Below, one piece after another: positions 45,155-55,704 of a stretch of DNA of 64,000 nt. Numbering within the stretch: the stretch's first letter is position 1; each line of letters opens with the position of its first letter. This DNA is from Chalara sp. BL73 (Eukaryota > Ascomycota > Leotiomycetes > Helotiales). Under the pieces are notes generated by a model that saw only the letters and a list, made by a program, of their open reading frames with translations, searched no databases and was not told where the DNA came from. The position numbers and the translations under genes are program-made. The stretch spans positions 44,572 to 108,571 of the forward strand of contig CAKJVC010000190.1 of assembly GCA_918026815.1 (NCBI GenBank), in the 5' to 3' direction.

Positions 45155-46558
45155 ATGGCGCCAAGTAGGATCCATGATTCATTAGCCACATTTCAAATCG
45201 TACCCATTTCGTGGGGTCCAGACAAAAAGTGCAATGTGCATATACCTTCTTGTGTCTCTATTGTACATCTCTAATATTTCTCCTAGTTTGGCGCAACAGT
45301 CGAAGGGCTAGATCTCAACAATATTTCCGGTAACGTTGCCCAGTGGATAACGATAGTAATTCTGACAGTCACAGACAACGATCTCCAGGTGCTGAAAGAG
45401 GCAATTTGGAAGTACAAACTGCTCATCTTGAAGGATCAGAGGAACCTCCATCCAAAGAAGAACTGGGAGCTCTTGACACGACTTGACCCGGAGGCTCCTA
45501 TACTGAGTCAAGCAGATTTTGGGAAATGTTTCCATCCAACTGGAGAAGGTATTCTGGTAAGTCCAACGAGATTTCTTGACCCTTAAGTTTCTTTAAATTT
45601 TATCTCACTGGGAGTAGAAGAAAATTACTCTCACATTATTACCAGAGGTCGAAAATGTTCACCTCATGGGCAAAGGGTACCAAGGAAAAGATCACTTTGG
45701 CCTGAAAAACGTTAAGTTGCATGAAGCATTCTCTAGTGCGTTTCACGCCACAGAACTCTCCGAGGAAGATTTCGAGAATGGAATTACTAGATTCCAGTCA
45801 TGGCACATGGATGGGCCCGGTTACCGAATTGACCCGCCATGGTTTTCCTCATTCCGTACAATAAAGCTCCCAGTTGGTCCTGATCAGACGATCAATTGGG
45901 ACGATGGGTCGGGGTTGAGTATGAAAGCAAAGCCAGGACGGACTGCCTTTTTCAGTACTGCCCAGCTGTACGATCTGCTTTCGGACGATGAGAAAGCTAT
46001 GGCAGACCATAGCTGGGTAGAACATATGCATTACCCTTACGAGTGGGTCAGAGACTGTCACGGTAATCCAAATGGATTGGGAGCTGCGTGTGAAGGTAGG
46101 GAAGTCCCTACAGGGGAAATGGACAAGCTCCCCGGGGACCCAGAATGGACTAGAAAGGTACAGTTAATAGTTCCGGATGATGCTTGTCCTGTGTTAACTC
46201 TGCACAGTACCCAATGGTTTGGGTCAATCCTCTTACCGGAGTAAAGGCGTTCCAAGTGCAACCAAGCATTGTTCGAAAGATATTTATTAGACACACTCCC
46301 ACGGAAGTCCCAAAGGTTATCGATGACTTGACAGAAGTCAGAGCATTCCTGGCAGACATCCAGTTGAGAATTCTCAAACCAGAATATATTGTGGTTGAGC
46401 CACAAGAGGAAGGTGATCACCTTTTATGGGACAACTATGGTATGATGCATTCGAGGATTGACTATCCGATTAAATATGGGCCAAGGACTGCACACCAAGC
46501 ATGGTTAGGTGCGAGTTGTGGGCCTGTTGGACCAGTCCCTCTTCCAGTCAATGCATGA
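45155..46558 (+). CDS. TauD/TfdA-type Fe(II)/2-oxoglutarate dioxygenase
   Basis: Five exons close in frame: 45155-45235, 45287-45329, 45375-45556, 45618-46157 and 46208-46558, giving 398 residues. FGATVEGLDLNNIS is the family's N-terminal strand. SWHMDG gives the first two iron ligands, His165 and Asp167. MMHSR supplies the distal His363 and the 2-oxoglutarate-binding Arg365. The arrangement is close to fungal TauD/XanA-like dioxygenases. Members hydroxylate or desaturate small molecules in the cytosol. A 2-oxoglutarate dioxygenase acting after P450s is a usual partner in fusicoccane pathways, which fits its place at the right edge of the region. The first intron's GTGCAT donor is weak and exon 1 is the least certain. 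Confidence 0.86.
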
Positions 46559-46739
46559 GGAAGTTCAATATTTGGTTCATGTAGTTATTCGCAGTATGAA
46601 GAGGCTCAATAATGAATGTAGTATGGTTTTAAGCTCTTATAGTATCCAGTATAAAGCAATAGCATGTCACGAACGAGCGCTAGTAAGTGTATTGGGAGTA
46701 CTTTTAGGTCTTTTACGACTTGTTCCTATTTGTTTTACT

Positions 46740-47110
46740 GCGATTATTTTGTGCGCTAGAAGGAATATAGCAAGGTTCAACGCTGGTATACAATGGTCCT
46801 TCTTCTTTAGACTCATTGCCTTGATAACTATCGGCGATTCGATCTTAGCAACAAAGGTGATGATGGCAACAGACAGAGCTCCCACAGGAAGGTTGATGTA
46901 GAAGATCTATAGCCCAGATGCGTTCGTTGTGAAGGCGCCGCCGGCCAGAAGCCCCACAACACTAGCAATTGTGAAGACAGCCCTGTTGATTCTTCTAGCT
47001 CCCCTAGAAGGAAAGTGTTATATAAGATAACTTGAGCGGGAAAATATACCAGCTGCCCCAACACCCGAAATTACTCTCCCAACAACCAGAGTCGTTGAGT
47101 TATGAGCCGA
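46740..47110 (-). pseudogene. MFS (DHA2) transporter remnant
   Basis: The minus strand reads STTLVVGRVISGVGAAGIFS (TM4 region), then after a frame change VVGLLAGGAFTTNASGL-stop-IFYINLPVGALSVAIITF. This is the motif-C/TM5-TM6 part of a 14-TM exporter. A stop sits where Trp is normal (W-R-W-I-F-Y). The rest of the protein is missing or unreadable. It is not a copy of the intact pump at 1004-2740 at any obvious level of identity. Confidence 0.7.
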
Positions 47111-47662
47111 ACCGCTAGCCAATTTCGAAAAGTAGGATGGCAAATTATGTAGTTCCGTTTCGGAGAGTATAACGAGTGGACCGCCTGTAACGCAACAGAA
47201 ATATCTAAATTGGAGCGAGCTGACGATATTCTCATATACTTTATGGGAAATGGCTTGGTAGAATTCGAGTTCTGTTGAGAAGGAATAATACCAGCATCTC
47301 TTTTGAGTATGAAAATAGCTCAGATTCAGAAGGGAGATGCGCGGCCAGGCTAAGGTGCGACAATTTTACGATGAATGGTGCAAATATAACCACCATGGTA
47401 TGGTGGGAATCAAGGCCGTGCTTTAAAGCCTCGCCCAATTAAAATGGTTCTAGCTCGAAATCATGACCCTGTACGGTAGTAATGTATTTGTAAATCTTGA
47501 ATTCACAAACGCCAACGCCACTCGCTCAGAACCCGATCAATGTGAAGTCAATAGTCATCGTAGCCTTTGACTCGAAGACAAGAGGAACCTTACTCCTACA
47601 GGTGCTTACTCGCCTAGTTTGATGGGACTGCAACAAAACTTCGACTTTTACTGCATCTACAT

Positions 47663-48420
47663 CTAGGAAAAAGTTACATCCTTGCCCGAAAGGTCACAAG
47701 TACCAGATTCCATAAGAATTAGTGTTGTAGAGTCTCTGGCTTTGTATTGATTCCTGCTGTCGTCAATGACTTTACTCCGCGAAGAACTTACACAAACAAG
47801 CGTAATATTTTCCTTCCGCAGCTCCAAGTCCATGCTTTCAATCTCTCGAAATTCCCACATCAGTCTCGCAGTTACGCATGATGAATCCGTGGATGCAAAC
47901 TGCTGTCCCTAGCAAATACTTGGTCTAATATTAAATAGGACGTACTCCTATCGTAAGCCACAACATACCTTCCTTCCATCTAGCCAACGTCCATGGTTAA
48001 ATTCATTAGGACCTCCGCTAAACAAATCCTTGCGATGCTAAATTGTGTAGATATCCTTCAGAACTAAAAAAAAAAAAAAAGGAGACTGGTCGTTAGGTCC
48101 ACCACCAAGCGGGAGAATAGCGCCATAGATCGCTTCGTGTATGTTAGTTGGCACAACGGGATGAACGCGCAGAGACTCGCTAATCAGAGGACGAAGGTAT
48201 TTGAAGTCTTTGAGCTGATCAAATGTCGGTTAACCACCAAGTGTCCCAACTTCTTCTTGCAGCCGGGCGTAGATACCAGGGCATTTGGACAGGATCTGCC
48301 GAAGATTTATACGCCATAAAGCCACTATATCGCGATAGCGCAAGGGGGATATGAAGTAGCTCTGTGAATCCAAGGGAAGCGAGCCGAGTGATACATAAAG
48401 TCTTGATCATAACCGCTATG
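47663..48420 (-). pseudogene. CYP52/CYP63-like P450 remnant
   Basis: The minus strand contains, in order, PGIYARLQEEVGTLGG, FDQLKDFKYLRPLISESLRV with ExxR, HPVVPTN, AILPLGGGPNDQSP, a FNHGRWLDG PERW-like block, and FNIRPSIC-stop-GQQFAST, the damaged heme motif. It ends in VTARLMWEFREIES. Several stops and frameshifts plus an A-run at about 48067-48081 break it. Intact relatives are alkane/fatty-acid hydroxylases. It is dead. Confidence 0.75.
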
Positions 48421-49459
48421 TAAGCTATTCCTTCTTATTTAAGCTACAAATGACATCTTCCACGGTTTAATTCGCTCATGGGAGGAGGGAATCAGTCAAA
48501 TCCGCTATCTTTTTGCTTTAAAGAGAGATTGTCTATAAATCATAGATTTTGGCAATTTCTGCATAAATAGAGATCGAGATTCCTTGAAAATGGACGACTC
48601 ACCATTTACCTGTTGGTAGTTTGCAATCCAAAATCAAATATATGTTGGCTAATCTGTCTGAGTGAATATTCCTTGTTTAGATGCATACTCAGAAAGCACG
48701 CTTGCTATTCAATCATTATTGTCTCTAGATAGGAAGTCCTCTATACTGTTCTCAGAGCGGTCGTTAGACTTTATTTATGTTGAGGCCTACCGGTTGTACC
48801 ACAAGAATTAGAAGCAAAAACTCTGAACAGGTAGCAAGTTATATTGTCGAATTTCCGTAAGGTCGATGCTCGTCTCTAATAAAGTAAAAAGGAAGACAAT
48901 TTTTACTTTATATGAACATAAAAACGAGGGCTCCACGAGTTTTTAGCCGACTCCCTATTAAATCTCTTCTGCCTTACTGAAAAATGGGTGAGTTGCTGCT
49001 AGATATTGCGCTTAACCAAATATCTCATTGGAGTGTACACTGGCTCCTTTCACTTTTGCCATAGCTATTCTTGGAGGAATGCTGACAGTTTATTTATGAA
49101 TGCAAAAATGGAGGTGCCTCGCTTACTCTTAGTAAGCTTAACTCAGCTGGAAACTGCATTCTTAAATTGTTTTTCCTGGTTCTGGGAATCCTCCTAAGAT
49201 TCAAGATATCGGCGTATGTCGTCGTACTCATAGTATTAGATGTAGAGTCGTCCTGCAAGAATACCGAGCTCAAGGATAACCCATTTTGGAGCTTCCCACC
49301 TTAAGGGAGATTAAGTGTAGAATAGTAGTCAAGTTCATTTACGTGAAGAATTTTCCGCTTTATCGCGGCTGCGTATGTGAGTAGATATATCATCGATCCC
49401 GTAGCGATGCGGGCGAGTAGAAGGAAATGTTTTGCTCCCTTCAGACTAATAATTGAAGC
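48421..49459. other. Intergenic, AT-rich
   Basis: About 1 kb with only short random frames; nothing recognised. Confidence 0.3.
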
Positions 49460-50300
49460 TGTGTTTTATGGCACTCTAGAGCAAAGCTCTGAACGACATT
49501 GTCAGTGCTTTTTAAAGCTTTCCCTCGCATGTCAAGCTCTTCCATAAACTGAACTGGCCGTGGAGGCGATTGGATCTCACTAGCCATGAGGTTCGGCTTC
49601 GTTTTGGTCTTAGGCTGGTATAGCTGCTCTAGGGTTTGTTCTTTCTGTTTAAAGATGTTTACGTATGCAGTCCGTTGTTCGCTGTTTCAAAAGATAATTG
49701 GTTTTTTTCCACAGCCGCTTGAATGAGGCGTTAAAAGCCGCTACCCTAGAAAAGATCAGAGATGAGGCTGCTCAATATTGTCGTAGGTTTGTTTTAAGAT
49801 CTGACAAATTACATATGTTCAAGTCAATCCTATCGTCACGGACTTTATTGCGAAGATGCAAAATTGTTTGATAGACTTTGGGAGGAGCAAAGAATGTAAT
49901 ACTTGTGATGTTGCCAATTGCCACAGTCTAATAGCAACTAAATTTCTGCCCATTATATCCGGTAAGCAGATCTAGGCTTAAGCGTGTGATCTAGGCTCAA
50001 GCGTGTGGAGGCATTTTTGGATCCGTACACCATGCGTGAGTCTCATTTAGGTGAGTAAAGTAGCCATCTAAGACTTCTGCAGATGGAGACGCCAAAAGAG
50101 AAGCTTAATTCCCTGTCGATGGAGATCAGTAGGCATGCTATCAGCATCAAAGCACACAGCAGCCTAATATTGATAATCTGCAAAGAGCCAGGCATTCGCC
50201 AGGTTGAAGTTATCCATCTCCATAGTTTGAGCACCCGCATCGGGAAGAACGCTAACACCTATATTTCTATCTTGTGGATCAGGTCGAGCTCCGATAGGTG
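49460..50300 (-). pseudogene. DUF3638/DUF3645-type large fungal protein, fragment
   Basis: Minus-strand fragments resemble the C-terminal half of the very large fungal DUF3638/DUF3645 proteins (putative ubiquitin-pathway enzymes). They are AAVCFDADSMPT near 50150, NITSITFFAPPKVYQTIL near 49900, YVNIFKQKEQTLEQLYQPKT near 49650, and FMEELDMRGKALKSTDNVVQ near 49520. Stops and frameshifts separate them. The intact gene would exceed 9 kb, so this is a small leftover. The family call is from memory of conserved blocks. Confidence 0.55.
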
Positions 50301-51682
50301 TGTTCCGCGAGCGTCTACTAAAAATACTTATTGGCGACACCGATTTTGCAGTAAATAGATCAAAACTTCGACATTACTGTGTGAGAGTCCGGGCAGGCAG
50401 GTCTCCCTGTTTAATGGTCAACGGTAATATCATTCTATTATCGGTAGTCCCACTGAAGGTTGTAGTCAGATCCAGTTGCTGTGCACCCTTCTACCGTGTC
50501 AAACGTGGTTCTTCGGTCAAGAGGAACGGTGTCAGACCTGTAACTAGGTCTTGTAATATGGAGGTAATAGTATCTGTTGGAATGCATGTACATAGCTTCA
50601 CGCGATCCATCGGACCGCGAGAACTGTGGGTCTTCTATCACCTATATATTTACCTGGCAATAGGCCGTAGCTTAGATCAACGAATACCAGAACCACACCA
50701 GCAAGACCGTAGTCAATAACTACCACGCCTTTTGCCACGTGGTAGGTTATTCCGACAATATCGAATAGGGTATATATCATTGATTGAAGAGCTAGAATAG
50801 AATCTATCTACAGAACGATAAATAGGGGTAACCACGCTAAGAGATTACTGTGGAAAACAACTAATAGGCGTTGTCGTTTCACAAGCGGGATACCCCAACC
50901 TGATGCTTTAGTTTTATTTGGAAGTGTTTGGCATATCTAGGGAACAAAGATTGTTAATGGAATAGTCGACAACAACCATTCTGCATTGAATATACTATCA
51001 AATCTCCTCCAGCTGAGGTGTCTTCGTCAACGCTGATAGCACTTCACTCGTGGAATGAATCAGGAAGACGTTTTGGGTCACACATCCATGGATTATATTC
51101 ACGGAATAAATCGCTAGCCTGCAAGCCGTATTTAAGACTCTGCCGTAGTTAGGTAGTGCTAGGCCATCATAGTAATATGCGAGATGGCGTCACTCCGCTT
51201 GTTCCCTAGGGACGCCTTTGACTGGAAGGAGCCGCAAGAGGGTCTCGTCTGGGATAAGGCCCGTCTTGCACATTCATCTATTTTCAGGGCTAAAAGTAAG
51301 ATAAGGTAGGCTAAAAGACCCCGGAGAAATGCACGTTACACCTTGCGACATAGTTGCCTACATACATTTCTACATCCTATCAGTGATGGTCTGCTGAATT
51401 TTGATTCCGAGACATATTGCTTGACTATCAAAAAGTCGGATCTAGTTGGAAGAATTGACGTTCCACTACAGCAGATATTGTCGATCAACTTAACTAAGAG
51501 TTATCTTTAACATTCTGTCTCAAGAGATACACTATGAAAAGCTATCCTTGTAGCCCTGAAACTACTTCGATACTTTGAGGGAACCTGGGTTGTAGGTTCC
51601 ACATCTCCCCTTCCATTATCCTAAGAAAGGTCTCGACCGTTTCCTAACTATGAGAGTGCCTATCCACTATAGTATACAAGGG
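50301..51682. other. Intergenic
   Basis: About 1.4 kb. It may contain more of the DUF3638 remnant on the minus strand (for example around 50920-50990), but not recognisably. No other feature. Confidence 0.25.
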
Positions 51683-52448
51683 GTCACAGTTGGGCCAGGG
51701 CAGAGAAAGCTTGGCCAGGGTAGACGGTTTTACGCTAGTTAAAGTGATCCAGGGTAGAAAACAATGCTTGTAAGGCTTGGCAAGGGTAGAAATAACGCTA
51801 AGTATATGCCAAGCACATACTTGCTAACTTACTTTTTGCTTAGTGCGTACTTGCGCGCTTGTGTTGATTAATAACAAGTTATTAACCTGCGTATAATTAA
51901 CATATACAGTACATATATATAACTTAATATACTAGTATTATTAGTAATAGTAACAGTCGAAGCAAAGCAGACTATATATTATTAGCAAATTTTGTGCATA
52001 TGCTTAATATATACTAATTATATGCTGAGCTTGTATCGCTATGCTTAATTAAGAAATATGTCAAGAATTAGATTACGTAATCGGCCAAAAAACCAGAAAA
52101 TATTTTACAGGTCTACAACCTAAATACATGTTATTTAATACAAGATCCTACAACCCGTATTTTATCGAGGTAATACTTCTATTATTATTATATTTTTAAC
52201 ACAGCGATTTGTTTACTTATATTACATGCTTGGTTGAACTACATTCCAACTATACGCTTACTATATACCAAGAACGCGCTGGACTCACGCTAAAATAACT
52301 ACTATACTACAATTGGAATACAACTTAACTTGAGCCGGGGTAGAACTTCATGCTTTTCAAGCTTGGCCAAGGTAGAGCATTTTAGTCAAAATTAAGGTTT
52401 AATTCTCTACCCTGGTTAAGCTTTTCTCTACCCTGGGCTAACTGTAAC
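51683..52448. mobile_element. Unclassified TIR element (766 bp) with CCAGGGTAGA subrepeats
   Basis: The left end reads GTCACAGTTGGGCCAGGGCA; the right end, inverted, reads GTTACAGTTAGCCCAGGGTA. The similarity continues through AGAGAAA-GCTT and a second CCAGGGTAGA. Further direct and inverted CCAGGGTAGA/GCAAGGGTAGA strings lie inside each arm, so the termini are composite. The middle 450 bases are extremely AT-rich and have no coding potential. No convincing target-site duplication was found next to these ends. Confidence 0.65.
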
Positions 52449-54366
52449 TCGTGCTCTTGCTTGTGTGGTTCTAGTATTCGTTTGTTTTATTGTTCTAAGC
52501 TACGATATCGCGAGGTTGTAGGGCCTGAAGGACCCACAACTCCGCGTTCACGTGATTCTATTTACATGCGTTCAGGCATTTAGTATGGACAGCTAATGTG
52601 AAGTTGCGCATATCTAGGCAATACGCCGCAAACGGGCCTCAACAGGACTCAACCTTGAGCATTACTCTCGCTTCCGACATGCGCCACCCAACATACGTTT
52701 TCTTCCACTTAAGTTCAAGGACAAAAAGTGTTCCGGAGGAGCTATCATAACACCAGGGTATCTCATTGTGAATTTTATCGAATGACTTAACCGCATCAGA
52801 CATAGTAGACGTCTTTCTGGAGAACGGAGTAGGTCTCACTTCACGGCCAAGCAGACCTCCAAGCCGGGCCTGCAGCAGTCGAGCAGTTTGTAGAAGAGTG
52901 GCTTAGGGACAATAAGTCGCAGCAGATTCTTTCCCTGCTAGTATTGTATCTACCATTGGCATTGCACAAGATCTTTTATCCACATTCGTCTGAAGTAGCA
53001 AGTGTGAATTGGAAGCTGGATAGATAGCTGCTAAGCCAACTTTCTATTGATTGCCCAGAAAAGAATGCTCGCATCAGCTTCCAACCTAAAGCAATCCGGA
53101 TGTTCTAGAAGCCGCCGAGTCGCGCGACCAATATTCTCCGTCCCTCAAATCGTTCCCGCGTGTCCCTATCCCCTACCGGCATCCGCCATTTTCATACAGA
53201 GCTGCAAAGTTGTGATATACAGAGTGTATGCTACAATGGTTCTTTTTATGCCAGAAATAAAGTTACCATTGAAGGTAAATGGTAATTTTTCAAAAAGGGA
53301 TGGTTACGCACGGCCATAAGCCACCTATCCTTCATCGATTGGTGCAATGAACTACTATTCCGAACGTCTCGAAGATCTGATTGAATTGGTCGCCGGCGGC
53401 GTGATCCGCATTTGGAATCTCTGCCAAAAAAATATCTGCGTCGATTAAGTCTAATTATTTTCTTTCGTGCGCGTTTCGGCCGCTTGAAAGCTCTTAAACT
53501 TTGTTTCAAAATCGTACACATACTATGGACACACGCTTGATTGCAATCTTGCAATACTAACGATGATATATTATAAATCTTATATTTCACGTAAATCAGC
53601 GAATAACATAACGTTCTCCTGGAAATATTTGGCATAACTTTGTTTCTAATCAAACTTTCGAACCACAAGTTGTCGGACCAGTTTGGGCCTCCCCGGCTTG
53701 TAAGCTAAGTACTTGCGCTAGTAGTGTTAATTACTTTAACTTTAACACGATGCGAAGAGTTTATCGGCTTGCGAGTTTGGATTTACGCTGCATCTTCGGG
53801 GATTGCTAGGGTTAGCAGTAATTATAAGCTAATGGCAAATCTGCAGTTTGCGTCACAACAAGAAAGTAGCCTCACATAAAAGGTAGTTATAGTATTTAAT
53901 ATTTATATTCCTTTAGATTAAGCCAAAACCTGTCACTAGGCTAGAATAGCTTCTACAGCTCTTCTCCTCATGCTCAGTGTACATATGCTCGACCACTGCG
54001 CCCGCCCCATGAAGCGCAACGCGGCACTTATATCGAGACCAATGCGGGACAACACCAAAGAGAAGCATCACAAAAAAACACCAAACGCATTAAACTATCT
54101 CCATGTAAATACTGATGACAGCGGTCTAAAATAACGAGCTAGGTGGTGGATATGTAAAAATAGTTTGATGGATTGGTCGTTCGTGGTATCATGAATCAGA
54201 CTTCCCACGTCTTATGCTGATTACAAGGTTCTATCAAGAAGCGCATCCATGGCTCCTTCCCCCCACATAGGTGACGCGAATTCGGTTTCTCCCCGATATA
54301 CTAACTGTTGATAATATGTGCAGACGCTACAGAGACAAGATCGGGCTGATATACTTGTGAGGTCTC
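52449..54366. other. Intergenic, 1.9 kb, weak ORFs only
   Basis: Two minus-strand frames are open (52639-52839, and 53246-53668 with a basic, Arg/Lys-rich sequence). I recognise no family and see no supporting splice pattern. Could be gene remnants. Confidence 0.25.
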
Positions 54367-55704
54367 TTATCTGGTATTGTCATTTTCGCCTGTCCTTTTC
54401 CTGATCTCATTCGGCGATGGCTTTTCATTGCTCTTCTTTGAGTCCCACGACTGCCTGGGCTTTCTCATTTGATCTGGAAGCAGGATGTTGCTATTCCCGG
54501 TTGTGGAGGATGCGGCGGCAACCTCGACTTGCACATCACTAGATATCCCATCTCGTGCGCCAAACCGGCTGCTATAACGATCTGTGGATATTTTCTGTAG
54601 TGTATCGTCCATCATTGAACCAACTAACTGTGCCGACCTATTCTTGGCTAATACTTTTCTCACATCAAAGAGATCTGCAAGCGTTGTGACTACCACTTGG
54701 TCAGTGTCATTGTCGGCTATCACCTCCCCAATAGTATGGATCTTTTGTTGTGAAGCTTGTTTAGAAGCCTGGTCACAGACTTCTAGGCACTGTTTTGAGA
54801 TGATAAGGTCCTCCTGCAAGCGTGATCTCTCGCGATTATGTTCAGGGTCCTTGTTTGAAATCAATAAAAAAAGTCGTTCTTGTAGGCGTCCAATAGTTTC
54901 AACGATCTTGTCTCGATTACCGTTAAGTGCTTGGCTTGTCAGGAGTTGAGCCTCGAATTGGTTCTTCACAGTACTCGCAGGCGTGGGAGCCGCACCTAAT
55001 AACAACGATGGCTGCTTATCTTGGAGAGATTCGATGTAAGACTTGGCATTTTCGCAGATTTGAAGACACTGTTTAGTGACGTCTTTTTCGTCCTGAAGAT
55101 CAACACTTGTGTCTGACTCAGCTGTGCTGTCTTTGGTCATCTGTGCCAATTTGTCATCGATGCGTTTGAGGTGGATATTGAGGTTATATGCTGTATCTTT
55201 GATCATCTCATCGTAATCCTCGAGAACTTTCTGATTTAGTCTTGAATATTGCCTGGCCAATGGTCAGTGAGATCCAAGTAAGGCGAAACACGTGACTAAC
55301 ATAGTAATCGTGCCCACTCCAACGGCAATCGTTGACTTATACCCAGCCAGAGTGTCCATAAACCCATTGATGTCACTGGCCATGAATTCCATCCTTGCCC
55401 AGTCTATGAGTCCAAGACTTGATTTACTGCTAAACTTTGCCATAGCACCCTCGAGATCTTGACAAACTTGGTTACATCGCTCGATCGGTTTTTCAAGTAG
55501 CATAATTATCGCGGCTTCGGTGCCAATAGCTGCTTCCAACGAGCTCAAGATATTGACCAAGTCCTCGAGCTCATGCTGTAGCCTATGCAATGTCTTGTCG
55601 CGACTTTTGTAGCGTTGAACCGCCGCACAAAGCGATTTCGATGACTGAATCGCAGCTGTCACCACAGCCAACAACGAGGCGCTGATGCTCAGAGGATCTG
55701 CCAT
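54367..55704 (-). CDS. Helo-like N-terminal domain protein (STAND/HET-associated family)
   Basis: Two exons, 55704-55301 and 55252-54367, join in frame (GTTAGT donor) to give 429 residues. MADPLSISASLLAVVTAAIQSS is a classic start of the fungal Helo-like/azaphilone-cluster-protein-L N-terminal domain. It is a four-helix bundle with a hydrophobic first helix. The second exon is helical, with repeated E-R-S-R-L-Q-E-D and K-Q-C-L-x-V/I-C blocks, then QVVVTTLADLFDV and AQLVGSM. The C-terminus is Ser/Lys-rich and probably disordered. The domain usually heads NLR-like proteins and is linked to membrane-acting cell death; this protein is short, with no NACHT or repeat domain. It may act as a signalling partner. 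Confidence 0.85.
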
